The notes beneath the pieces are model-generated. The model did not search any database. It saw only the letters and a program-made list of their open reading frames with translations, and was not told where the DNA came from. Of a DNA stretch of 55,648 bases, positions 24,925 through 35,245 are shown piece by piece (position 1 is the stretch's first letter; each line of letters starts with the position of its first letter). Source of the stretch: DASTPP01 sp035762175 (GTDB lineage Bacteria > Myxococcota_A > Polyangia > Polyangiales > Polyangiaceae); the NCBI GenBank assembly GCA_035762175.1, contig DASTPP010000312.1, forward strand, positions 1 to 55,648. Reading direction: 5' to 3'. The position numbers were made by a program, and so were the translations under genes.

Positions 24925-26345
24925 TTTGGCAAACGATAGATGGCCCCATCGGCCGCGCCCTTGGCGTTGCTGATGGTCGGATCTTCTTGGACGACGTCGG
25001 TCACGGTGCCCGGATCGCTGAAGTAGACGAAGCCGCCGTCGACCACCAGCTGCGAGGGGCCGAGCAGTTGTTGCGTCCAGGAAGGTAGGCTCTTGACCGC
25101 CACGCGCCCGAGCACCCGGGCGCCGGCGCCGTCGAGGCCGCTGCGGTGCAGCTCGAGCTGCCCGCCGGCGGTGAGGGCGAGCCAGTAGAGCTTGTCGTCG
25201 GCGGCCGCGAGCCCCTGGAGCGTACCGCCGAGGTCGGGCGCGCCCACCACGGTCGTCAGCGCGGCCTGCGCCCCGGCCTTCGACGCCTTGCCGATGCCGA
25301 CCGCCGCGTCGGCCACGTAGAGCGCGTCGGGGCCCACCACGACCTGAAACATCGCGCCGCCCTCGACGAGCGGCTCGGGCCCGGTCACCCCGGCCGCGAA
25401 GGCGCGGCGCCAGAGGCCGTTGTCGTCGGCGACGTCGCCGCCGCGGTTGACCCAGTAGACCACCGCGTCGGCGCCCGCGCCCTCGACCGCGAGCGAAGGC
25501 ACCTGTCCGAACTGGGGCGTCGCGGGCGTCAGCTCTTCGACGGCGATGGGCGCGCCCTCGAAGGGGGCGCGGCGCACGCGGCTCGTGCCGCCGCTGAAGG
25601 TGCTCCACCAGACGAAGCCTTCGTGGGCCACCACCTGCTGAACCGCCGGCTGGGTGGACGCGTGCGTCGTGACGTCGCCCCCGGCCGCCGAGCCCTTGCG
25701 CAGCGCCCCGCCCGAGTCGAGGTGGCCGAAGTAGATCGTGCCGCCGAAGAGGTCGAGCGCGCGCGCGCGGAAGGCCGGGACCGGATCGCCGGTGAAGGGC
25801 ACGTCGGTCGGGGCGCCGCCGGCGAGGGGCGCCCTCTTGATGGGCACCGCGACGTTCACGGCCCCTTGCGTCTTCACCGGCGACGCGAAGTACACGTTCG
25901 CGGCGTCGAGCGCGAAGGCGTAGGGGGCGACGACGTCGCTGACGACCGCCACCGGCGCGCACGCGCCCCCGGCGCAGGTCGAGCCCGCCCCGCAGGCGTA
26001 GCCGCACTCGCCGCAGTTGGCCGCGTCGGCGCCGACGTCGGCGCAGGCGCCGCCGCAGTCGATCTGGGGCGCCTCGCACGCGAGCCCCCCGCCGCCCCCG
26101 CCGCCCCCGCGGCCGCCGCCGCCCGCCACGGGCCCGCCGCCGCTGCCCATCGCGGGCGCGCCGCCCTGGCCCTGCTGGGTCGCGCCCGCCGCGCCGCCCT
26201 GCCCCCCCGTCGGCGCGACGCAGCCGGGCTCGTTCGGCCGCTGGCGGCAGTAGCCCGCCGGGTCTTCGACGTAGCCGCCCGTGCACGCCGCGAACGCAGC
26301 CACGAGCGAGAAGGCACCCCACGCGCAGACGACCTTCGAGGTCAT
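24921..26345 (-). CDS. Propeller-like lipoprotein with Gly-rich linker
   Basis: A 474-residue lipoprotein (lipobox FAAC, Cys about residue 21). A Gly/Ala-rich spacer (about 45-90) carries the mature part away from the membrane. Next comes a Cys module of the type common in myxobacterial surface proteins (CGGACADV, NCGECGYACGAGSTC, GGAC). The remaining ~340 residues are repeats of the form VYFASP, IYFGHLD, VWWSTFSGG, VYWVNRGG and LYVADAA, predicted to fold as a beta-propeller. It sits between the two PEGA paralogues, three bases after one and overlapping the other by four, so it is likely part of the same envelope complex. Confidence 0.8.
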   Translation of the reverse strand: MTSKVVCAWGAFSLVAAFAACTGGYVEDPAGYCRQRPNEPGCVAPTGGQGGAAGATQQGQGGAPAMGSGGGPVAGGGGRGGGGGGGGLACEAPQIDCGGACADVGADAANCGECGYACGAGSTCAGGACAPVAVVSDVVAPYAFALDAANVYFASPVKTQGAVNVAVPIKRAPLAGGAPTDVPFTGDPVPAFRARALDLFGGTIYFGHLDSGGALRKGSAAGGDVTTHASTQPAVQQVVAHEGFVWWSTFSGGTSRVRRAPFEGAPIAVEELTPATPQFGQVPSLAVEGAGADAVVYWVNRGGDVADDNGLWRRAFAAGVTGPEPLVEGGAMFQVVVGPDALYVADAAVGIGKASKAGAQAALTTVVGAPDLGGTLQGLAAADDKLYWLALTAGGQLELHRSGLDGAGARVLGRVAVKSLPSWTQQLLGPSQLVVDGGFVYFSDPGTVTDVVQEDPTISNAKGAADGAIYRLPK

Positions 26346-26348
26346 GGC

Positions 26349-27497
26349 TTAGAACCTCCCGCCCGCGAGCGCCGCCGCGCCGCCGCCGGCGAGCGGGGCC
26401 ACCCCGCCCCAGAGCCCCGGCCCCGGCCGCCCTCGGCTCACGACGGCCTCTTCGGGCCCCCGGGAGCGCAGCGAGAGGTAGAGGCCGGCGCCGGCGCCGG
26501 CGACGACGCCGAACGAGGCGAGCGAGAGCGCGCTGTAGAGCCGCGACCGGTCGATCGTGGCCTGCTGCCCGCGGCAGCTCTTGTCGGGCGCGCACGCGTC
26601 GTCGAGATCGGACTGCGCGCCCCGGTAGAGCGCGAAGAAGGTGCCGGCGCCGATGAGCGCCGCCGCGCCCACGCCGCCGAACACCCAAGGCAGGGCCGAG
26701 CTCTCGCGGCGCCGCGTCACGGGGGGGATGTCGCCGACCCGGATCTGCGGCGCCAGGTCGGGCAAGGGCAAGGGCAGGGGCTCGAGCCGGACGTCGACCC
26801 ACCCGCCCGCGACCACCTGCGCCTTCGCCTGCGCGACCGCCTTGCCGTCGCGCCGCAGCTCGAAGCTGTGCTCGCCCCCGAGCAGGGTCAGCTCGACCCG
26901 CGGCCGCAGCGCGCCCCGCGGCTTGCCGTCGACGTAGAGCTCGCCCTCGAGCGGGCCGGCGCTCGTCAGCGCGACGTCGCCCACCTTCTCGGGGATGGCG
27001 AGCTTGCGGTAGAGGCGCTCGGCCAGGCGCTCGCGCTCGGCCTCGTCGTAGGGCAAGGTCACGGCCCGGTCGGACTCGCCCTCGCGCCAGAAGTGCAGGC
27101 GCACGAACGGGCGGCTGCCTTCGCTGTAGAAGTGCCCCCAGAAGTAGCGCTTGACCCCGAGCAGGGCGCCGAGCCGGCCCAGGCAGGCCGCGTCGAACGA
27201 CAGGTCGCTCGCCTCGGTCAGCGGCCGGCGCAGCCCCTTGAGCGAGCACTTGGCCTCGCCCGCCTTGACCGCGAGCGGCGGGCTCTCGCCGCTCAGCGTG
27301 TACTCGGCCGAGTCGAGCACCTGCTGGCGGAGCGCGTTGGTGAGCGTCTTGGCCGCGAGATCGTTGCTCAAGTCGGCCTCGAGCCCCAGCACCGCCGCCG
27401 TCTCGACGCCCGGCCCGATCGGCGCCGCGCGGCCGGGCGCCGCCGCGCCGAGCAGCGCCGCGCCGAGCGCCCACGCCGCGAGCCCTCGCGCCCTCAT
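26349..27497 (-). CDS. PEGA-domain envelope protein (paralogue A)
   Basis: A 382-residue exported protein with the same architecture as the product of 23746-24924: signal peptide (GAAAPGRA), an N-terminal domain with VLDSAEYTLSGESPPLAVKAGEAKC and KRYFWGHFYSE, a PEGA domain (GELYVDGKPRGALRPRVELTLLGGEHSFEL), and a hydrophobic helix followed by the nearly identical Cys loop DACAPDKSCRGQQ and IDRSRLYSALSL. The strong identity of these membrane-proximal blocks suggests a common partner. The ATG at 27497 overlaps the stop of the FHA gene (ATGA). Confidence 0.82.
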   Translation of the reverse strand: MRARGLAAWALGAALLGAAAPGRAAPIGPGVETAAVLGLEADLSNDLAAKTLTNALRQQVLDSAEYTLSGESPPLAVKAGEAKCSLKGLRRPLTEASDLSFDAACLGRLGALLGVKRYFWGHFYSEGSRPFVRLHFWREGESDRAVTLPYDEAERERLAERLYRKLAIPEKVGDVALTSAGPLEGELYVDGKPRGALRPRVELTLLGGEHSFELRRDGKAVAQAKAQVVAGGWVDVRLEPLPLPLPDLAPQIRVGDIPPVTRRRESSALPWVFGGVGAAALIGAGTFFALYRGAQSDLDDACAPDKSCRGQQATIDRSRLYSALSLASFGVVAGAGAGLYLSLRSRGPEEAVVSRGRPGPGLWGGVAPLAGGGAAALAGGRF

Positions 27498-29779
27498 CGG
27501 CGCCCTTCCGCGCGCCGCAGGCGCGCACTCGTTTCGACGATGCAAGGCGTGTCGCCCTCCCGCTGGCACATGCCCAGCAACATTTGCAGCTCGTCGGCGC
27601 TCGCCCGGCCGCTGCGCGCGCGGGCCTCGAGGCGGGCGCGCTGCGCGCTCAGCGCCTTGGCCGGCCCCGACGCCCGCTCGGGCTGGCCCTCGCCCCCCCG
27701 CGCCGAGGCCGGCAGGTGGTGGGCCCGGCGCCGCTCGGCAGACGCCGCCCCCGCCGGGGCCGCGGCGGGCTCGCCGCCCCCCGCCCCCCGCCCGCCCGCC
27801 TCGGGGGGCGGCGGGGGCGGCGCGGGCTCGGCGGGCGCGCCCGGCCCGCCCGCCCTCGCCGGCGGCGGCGCGCCCGGCGCCGCCGCGCGGGTCGCCACTG
27901 CTTCGATATCAGTAGTCGAGGGCGCGCTGAGCTTGACGGTCACGAGGGCGGCGGCCGCGGCGGCCGCGGCGCACGCCGCCACGATCAGCACGAGGCGGCC
28001 CCGCCCGAGCGGGCTGGCCATCGAGGGCCGCGCGACGGGGGCCTCGGTCGCCGACGTTCGCTCGGCCGGCTCGGCCGCCTCGGCCGGCTCGGCCGCCTCG
28101 TCGCGCGGCGCCGCCGGGGCCTCGGGCGCCCTCGCCCGCGCCGCCGCCGGGGCCTCGGACGCCTTCGCCCGCGCCGCCGCGGGCGCGCCGGCGGCCCTCA
28201 CCCGCAAGGACGCCGGGGCCTCGGACGCCTTCGTCCGCAAGGACGTCGGCGCCTCGGACGCCTTCGTCCGCAGCGGCGTCGGGGCCTCGGACGCCTTCGG
28301 CGTGGGGCCCGGCACGCCCGGGTCGGAGCGCAGGACGCCCCTCGCGGGCTTGCCCTCGCCCCCCGCGCGCGCCTCGGCCGGGGGCTGCGAGGGCGGGGGC
28401 GCCGCGTGCGCCGCGGGCCGCCAGGAGGGCCGGCTATCGAAGGCCGGGCGGCTCTCGAACGAGGGCCGCGACGGAAAGCGCCGCCGCACCTCGGTCGGGG
28501 TGGCCAGCGACATCGCGCGCGCCTCGCCGGGCGGCTGCGACGAGGGCCTGGGGCCGGCCTGCCAACGCTGCAGCTCGGCCAGGCCCTCGTCGGCCTGCTC
28601 GAGCGCGCGCTTGACGACGGCCGCCGCCTGCCCGCGGCCGCGGCCCTCGGTGCCGCGCGCGGGCGTCGTCGTCTGCCGCAGCCGCAGGTACGACGTGGGC
28701 AGGGGCCGCGGCGCGGGGGGCGTCAGCGGCCCGGCCGCCTCGAAGCGCTGCGCGGGCAAGAGGGCCCGCAGCGAGTCGGAGGCCTCGGCCGGCTCGTCGC
28801 CCCCGCGCTCTGCCCCCGCCTTCTCGCCCCCCGCCTCGCCGCCTTGGCCCGAGCCCGGCGCGCCCTCGGTCCGGGCCGCGACGATGCGCCCGTCCGACAT
28901 CACGTGCCGGAAGAGGCCGGTGACGTCCCACTCGCCGCCGACGTCGGGCACCTGGTTCAAGACGCTCGGGATGCTCGGGACCTTCGGGACGCTCGGCGGC
29001 GCCAGCCCCCGCCTCGGCACGGGGGCGGCCGGCTCGCCGTCGGGGTCGACCGGCCGCGCGCTCGGCATGCCCCCGGACGCGGGCGGCACCGAGGGCGGGG
29101 GCACCGGCGCGCCCTCGCCGAGGAACCCGTCGAAGCGCGGGTCGGGCGCCTGGCTCGGCTCGAGGTAGCGCAGGAGCGAGACGCCCGCGACGTTGATCGA
29201 GTCGCCGCCCTCGAGCACCTGCACGGGGGCGACGGGGCGGCCGTTGACGAAGAGCGAGGCGTCGCGGCTCTTGTCGACGAGCTCGTAGCGGCCGCCGGGC
29301 AGCGCCCGCACGATCGCGTGCAGCGCCTCGACGCCCTCGTGGTCGAGCCGCAGCGCGCAGTCGTCGGCGCTGCCGATGGTGATGAGGTCGCTCCGGCGGA
29401 AGGTGTACTCGGTGCCCGCCCGCAGGCCCGCGAGCACCCGCAGGCGCGCGGGGGCCGCGGGGCGCGCGGGCGCGCCTTCGATCGCGGCGGCGTCCTTCGA
29501 GAAGCGAAGCACGTAGTCGCCGACTTGCACCACGTCGCCGTCGGACAGCAGCGTCGGCCCGGCGACGCGCTGCCCGTTGTGGTACGAGCCGTTGCCGCTG
29601 CCCTCGTCGAAGAAGAACCACCGCTCGCCCACGAACTCGAGCCGGGCGTGGCGCCGCGAGACGTTGTACTGCCCGAGCAAGACGTCGCTGTCCGGGGCGC
29701 GGCCGAGCGTGTAGCGCTCGCCCGAGAGCTCGTGGTAGGTGGTCAAACCTTCGTAATCTTCGACGGTCAAAAGCCACAT
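27494..29779 (-). CDS. Two-FHA-domain protein with membrane anchor
   Basis: A 761-residue signalling protein. FHA domain 1 (about residues 10-90) keeps the phosphothreonine-binding residues: YTLGRAPDSDV, NVSRRHARLEF, GSGNGSYHNGQ. FHA domain 2 (about 115-200) is degenerate: SRRH is replaced by EALHA, although FVNGRPV is kept. A long disordered part contains six 11-residue repeats (KASEAPxxLRT-like). A single membrane helix lies near 600 (RLVLIVAACAAAAAAAALVTV), then a Pro-rich linker and a short helical C-terminus with two Cys. The start ATG at 29779 is chosen over an upstream GTG because the FHA strand begins there. It is the first gene of the four-gene PEGA operon, so it could link Ser/Thr kinase signalling to the envelope proteins. 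Confidence 0.85.
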   Translation of the reverse strand: MWLLTVEDYEGLTTYHELSGERYTLGRAPDSDVLLGQYNVSRRHARLEFVGERWFFFDEGSGNGSYHNGQRVAGPTLLSDGDVVQVGDYVLRFSKDAAAIEGAPARPAAPARLRVLAGLRAGTEYTFRRSDLITIGSADDCALRLDHEGVEALHAIVRALPGGRYELVDKSRDASLFVNGRPVAPVQVLEGGDSINVAGVSLLRYLEPSQAPDPRFDGFLGEGAPVPPPSVPPASGGMPSARPVDPDGEPAAPVPRRGLAPPSVPKVPSIPSVLNQVPDVGGEWDVTGLFRHVMSDGRIVAARTEGAPGSGQGGEAGGEKAGAERGGDEPAEASDSLRALLPAQRFEAAGPLTPPAPRPLPTSYLRLRQTTTPARGTEGRGRGQAAAVVKRALEQADEGLAELQRWQAGPRPSSQPPGEARAMSLATPTEVRRRFPSRPSFESRPAFDSRPSWRPAAHAAPPPSQPPAEARAGGEGKPARGVLRSDPGVPGPTPKASEAPTPLRTKASEAPTSLRTKASEAPASLRVRAAGAPAAARAKASEAPAAARARAPEAPAAPRDEAAEPAEAAEPAERTSATEAPVARPSMASPLGRGRLVLIVAACAAAAAAAALVTVKLSAPSTTDIEAVATRAAAPGAPPPARAGGPGAPAEPAPPPPPPEAGGRGAGGGEPAAAPAGAASAERRRAHHLPASARGGEGQPERASGPAKALSAQRARLEARARSGRASADELQMLLGMCQREGDTPCIVETSARLRRAEGRR
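28110..28307. repeat. 33-bp in-frame tandem repeat, six units
   Basis: Units start at 28110, 28143, 28176, 28209, 28242 and 28275. Each encodes eleven residues of the disordered linker of the FHA protein. Units differ at several positions, so the array is not the newest in the window. Confidence 0.85.
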
Positions 29780-30234
29780 AACGCACGCCCCGCCACCCGG
29801 CCGATCGGGCACCCGGACGCCAGTAAGCTACGCGTAGCTCTCGCGCCGGCGCAAGCGCCACAGCCGCCCTCGGCCGCGGGGCGTAGGGGCGAAACACGAC
29901 ACGGGCGAGCCCATCGCACATCGAATCCGGGCGTTGCCACGTCGCCGCCTCGCCGCCGCCTGCGGCCCTGCTTCTGCTTCGAAAGTTGACCGAAACCGAA
30001 GGCCGCCGATCCGGCGACGGCGCGCCGCTCCGCCGGGCCGGCCGGGGTGTAGGTCTTTGCGCGCCCGCACCCGCTCGCAGCGCCTGCGCGGCGCGCTCCC
30101 CGCGCCCGACACCGCGCCCGCCGCGGGGCCCGCCGCGCGGCCCGCGTCTGTGGCGGGGGCGCGCCCGGGCCCTCGTGCCGCGTCTGTGGCGGGGGCGCGC
30201 CCGGGCCCTCGCGCCACGCCCGCCCCGGGTCGCC
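29780..30234. other. 455-bp intergenic region upstream of the FHA operon
   Basis: No gene is supported here. A perfect 14-bp palindrome AGCTACGCGTAGCT lies at 29826-29839, about 47 bp upstream of the FHA start, where an operator could sit. A 36-bp unit is duplicated at 30142-30213 (one mismatch), next to the end of the downstream lipoprotein gene. Confidence 0.6.
30142..30213. repeat. 36-bp tandem duplication
   Basis: Copies at 30142-30177 and 30178-30213 differ at one base. They lie between the FHA operon promoter region and the stop of the propeller lipoprotein gene. Confidence 0.88.
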
Positions 30235-31440
30235 CTAGGGCGGCTCGCGCGGGTAAACGACCGTGCCATCGACGCCGGCCTTGGGCACGACCAGCACCTC
30301 GCCGAAGCCCTTGTTGGCGACGTAGACGTTCCGCTCGTCGACGGCGACGCCCTCGGGCGAGCGCAGCCCACTCAGCAGCGTCTCGGGCGGCGCGGAGCCG
30401 TCTTTGCGCACGCGGCGCAGGGGGCCGCCCTCCTCCCAGGAGGCCCAGTAGACGTAGTCGCGGTCGAGGGCGAGCTCGTCGTGGTTGATCTGATCGCGGG
30501 CGATGACCTTCGCCGGCCCGCCCGCCTTCGGCACCCGGCGCACGCTGCCGTCGGCCTCGCAGGAGACGTAGACCGCGTCGTCGTCGAGGGCGAGGCCGAC
30601 GGGCTTGGGCAGGCCGGACGCCAGGGCCGCGGCGCGGCCCCCCGCCTTCGGCCGGCGCGAGAGGGTGCCGCGGCCGTAGGCGGCCACGTAAAGGTGCGAG
30701 CCGTCGACGGCGAGGGCGCCGCTCTTGATGCCCTCGCCGACCGCGACCGCCTCGCCGCCCGCCTTGGGCACGCGCCGGATGGGCGAGCCGTCGAAGGTCG
30801 AAAAGTAGAAATAGCCCTCGTCGGCGGCAAGCATGACCGCGTCTTGCTTGCCCGAGGTGACCGGCTTGGGGGCGCCGCCCGCCTTGCGCAGGCGCCAGAG
30901 CCCCGAGTCGGCGGTGAAGACGAGGTCGTCGCCGTCGGCGATCAGGGTGAGCGCGTGCAAGCCCCCGGCCGGGTTGGGCCGCGAGGGGCCCGCGCCCGGC
31001 AACACCTCGAAGGGGGCGCCCGCCCCGTCTTTGCGCGCGCCCCAGATGCGCCCGTAGCCGTCGTTGAAAAAGACGTGCGTCGCGTCGACGGCGAGCGCGT
31101 GCACCGAGTTCTCGCGCCCGGCGGCGCCCCCGGAACGGGCGGGCGGCTTGAGCGACAGGACCCCGGGCGGCAGGCCCGGGCGGGGCGCGGCGGCCGGCGC
31201 CGCCCCCTCGAGCCGGGCGGCGTGGCGGGCGGCGGGGGGCAGCCCCGGGCCGGGCGCGGGCGCGCCGGGCTCGGCCTCGGCCGGCGCGGGCGGCGGGGCC
31301 TCGCCCGACGAAGGCGCGGCGCCCTTCGCGTCGAAGGCCCCGCACGCGGGCGCGGCGGCGAGCGCGGCGAGCAGCCCGAGCCGGGCGGGCGGGCGGCGCC
31401 CCGGGCCCCGGCGCTCACTCGACCGACGTACACTTGCCAT
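30235..31440 (-). CDS. Propeller-like lipoprotein
   Basis: A 401-residue lipoprotein. The signal ends at AAAPAC (Cys about residue 33), and a Pro/Ala-rich linker of ~70 residues follows. The rest is a series of ~45-residue repeats containing VFFNDGYGRIWG, LVFTADSGLWRL, FYFSTFDGSPIRRVPKAGG, LYVAAYGRGTLSRRPKAGG, VYVSCEADGSVRRVPKAGG and VYVANKGFGEVLVVPKAG. This is a six- to seven-bladed NHL/DUF5050-like propeller. It resembles the propeller part of the lipoprotein at 24921-26345. The start overlaps the small peptidase-like gene by 26 bases, so the two are probably co-transcribed. Confidence 0.8.
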   Translation of the reverse strand: MASVRRSSERRGPGRRPPARLGLLAALAAAPACGAFDAKGAAPSSGEAPPPAPAEAEPGAPAPGPGLPPAARHAARLEGAAPAAAPRPGLPPGVLSLKPPARSGGAAGRENSVHALAVDATHVFFNDGYGRIWGARKDGAGAPFEVLPGAGPSRPNPAGGLHALTLIADGDDLVFTADSGLWRLRKAGGAPKPVTSGKQDAVMLAADEGYFYFSTFDGSPIRRVPKAGGEAVAVGEGIKSGALAVDGSHLYVAAYGRGTLSRRPKAGGRAAALASGLPKPVGLALDDDAVYVSCEADGSVRRVPKAGGPAKVIARDQINHDELALDRDYVYWASWEEGGPLRRVRKDGSAPPETLLSGLRSPEGVAVDERNVYVANKGFGEVLVVPKAGVDGTVVYPREPP

Positions 31441-31717
31441 AGATGGCCCCCGCCGTGACCCAGCCGTTGACGTGCCCGCGGTTGTTCCCGATTTGAAAGC
31501 GCGCGCCCTGAATCGCCTTGATGAGGTGCAGGTAGTGCTGCCCGTTGACCTTGCAGAGCACGATGTCGCCGACCGCGAGCGAGGCCGGGTCGGCGAGCGG
31601 CTCGACCGTGCAGAGCTGGCCCGACTCGATCTTCGGGCGCATCGACTGGCCGCGCGGGCGAAAGCGGACCACCTTGCCCTCGCGCAGGGCCGCGACGTAT
31701 GGCGTCGCCCACGACAT
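31415..31717 (-). CDS. Miniature S24/S26 (LexA/signal-peptidase-like) protein
   Basis: A 100-residue protein consisting only of an S24/S26 peptidase-like beta domain: RFRPRGQSMRPKIESGQLC holds the candidate nucleophile Ser (GQSM), DPASLAVGDIVLCKV forms the strand pair, and HYLHLIKAIQGARFQIGNN supplies a Lys in the expected position. It lacks the DNA-binding domain of LexA and the membrane helix of signal peptidase I. It could be a stand-alone self-cleaving or regulatory protein; no substrate is evident. The ATG at 31717 is chosen because homology begins there. A perfect GGTACGTACC palindrome at 31725-31734 lies eight bases upstream. Confidence 0.72.
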   Translation of the reverse strand: MSWATPYVAALREGKVVRFRPRGQSMRPKIESGQLCTVEPLADPASLAVGDIVLCKVNGQHYLHLIKAIQGARFQIGNNRGHVNGWVTAGAIYGKCTSVE

Positions 31718-31818
31718 GGCGCGAGGTACGTACCACCTGCCTAGCTCGACCGCTAGCGCGAGCCCGGCCCGCGCCCGCGCCCGCCGGGGCCGGCGAGCTT
31801 TTTGCATCGAGTCGCGCC

Positions 31819-32868
31819 ATGGCCCGCGCCATCGTTCGAATACCGTACTCGTCCGAACCCGACGCCCGGCGCGCCGAAGAGCTCGCCGAGGCGCTGCAAC
31901 CGCTCGCGCGGCCGCTGTCGAGCGACGACGCCCTCGAGCCCCTGGTCGAGCGCGTCGGGGGCGCGCGCTACGTGCTGCTCGGCGGCGCCGCGCCCGGCGC
32001 GAGCGAGCTCCTCACCTGGCGCGCCCACCTGACGCGGCGCCTCGTCGAGGCGAAGGGCTTTTCGATCGTCGCGCTCGAAGGCGACGCGGGCGTCCTCGAG
32101 CGCGTCGGCCGCTACGTGCGGGGCGCCGCGGGCGAGCCGAGCGCGCGCAAGGCCTTCGGCCCCCGCCCGCCCTGGCCCGGGTGGGCCTGGGCCAACGAAG
32201 AGCTCGCCGAGCTCGCCGAGTGGCTGCGCGAGCACAACGCCGCCCGGCCCGCGGCCGAGGCGCGCGTGGGCCTCGACAGCCTCGATTGGGACACCTGTGC
32301 GTGGCACATGCTCGAGCGGCTCGAGCGCCTGATCGCCCGGCAGGGCGAAGGCGCGAAGGCCGTGATCTGGGGGCACAACGCGCAGGTCGGCGATGCGCGC
32401 TACGCCGGGCGCGAGGGCGGCGAGCCCAGCCTCGGCCAGCTCATGCGCGAGCAGCACGGGGCCGAGGGCGTGCTGCTGGTCGGCTCGTCCGCCTACGCGG
32501 GCAGCGTCCTCGCGGCGGCCAAGTGGGGCGCGCCCCCCGCGCCGCGCGCGCTCGCGCCGGGCCGCCCCGGCAGCCTCGAAGACGCCCTGCACCGGCTCGG
32601 CGAAGGCACCGACCTGCTCTTGCTCTTCGGCGCGCACGTGCCCGAAGGCCCGCTGCTCGCGCCCCGCGGCCACCGCGCCCTCGGCTTCGTGTACGACCCC
32701 TCGCGCGAGGGCCCCGACGCCTACGTCCCGACGGTGCTGCCTCGCCGCTACGACGCGCTTTTCTTCGTCGACCGAGCGAGCCCCTCGCGCCCCTGCGCGC
32801 CCGCGCCCGGGGCGCAGCCGAGGCCCGCCCGCCGGCCCCTCGAAGCGGCGCCCGGGCGGCGCTTTTAG
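31819..32868 (+). CDS. Degenerate erythromycin-esterase-family protein
   Basis: A 349-residue homologue of the erythromycin esterase / succinoglycan-biosynthesis family (PF05139). The N-terminal block aligns clearly (ASELLTWRAHLTRRLVEAKGFSIVALEGD), as does the C-terminal block (GQLMREQHGAEGVLLVGSSAYAGSVLAAAKWGAP). The usual LGExxHG is LGGAAPG at residues 54-60, so the conserved Glu and His corresponding to EreB Glu43 and His46 are lost. HNxHVG is HNAQVGD, losing a second His. The helical middle (~80-100 residues of normal members) is missing. It is therefore probably a non-catalytic relative. Family consensus is from memory. The gene is intact, without stops. Confidence 0.78.
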   Translation: MARAIVRIPYSSEPDARRAEELAEALQPLARPLSSDDALEPLVERVGGARYVLLGGAAPGASELLTWRAHLTRRLVEAKGFSIVALEGDAGVLERVGRYVRGAAGEPSARKAFGPRPPWPGWAWANEELAELAEWLREHNAARPAAEARVGLDSLDWDTCAWHMLERLERLIARQGEGAKAVIWGHNAQVGDARYAGREGGEPSLGQLMREQHGAEGVLLVGSSAYAGSVLAAAKWGAPPAPRALAPGRPGSLEDALHRLGEGTDLLLLFGAHVPEGPLLAPRGHRALGFVYDPSREGPDAYVPTVLPRRYDALFFVDRASPSRPCAPAPGAQPRPARRPLEAAPGRRF

Positions 32869-32880
32869 CGCGGTTCGCCG

Positions 32881-32932
32881 GCCCGCCGGGGGCGCCCCGA
32901 GGGCGGGCCCGCCGGGGGCGCCCCGAGGGCGG
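32881..32932. repeat. 26-bp perfect tandem duplication
   Basis: Two identical copies, 32881-32906 and 32907-32932, lie in the 124-bp gap between the convergent esterase-like and kinase genes. Confidence 0.9.
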
Positions 32933-32992
32933 GGGCCCGACGCCGGAGCCCGCAGGGCGAGCCCGGGCGCCCGGCGGGCCGGCGAGCCGCGC

Positions 32993-35185
<2,193 letters not shown>

Positions 35186-35245
35186 GACGCCTTCTCGTGC
35201 GCGAGCTTCGCCCCGACGTAAAGGCCCTACCCGCCGCCGGGGCCG

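Noticed and set aside
25146..29168. 1340-codon open frame on the plus strand
   Set aside because: It is antisense to four well-supported genes and shows no domain, only Arg/Ala/Gly-rich composition.
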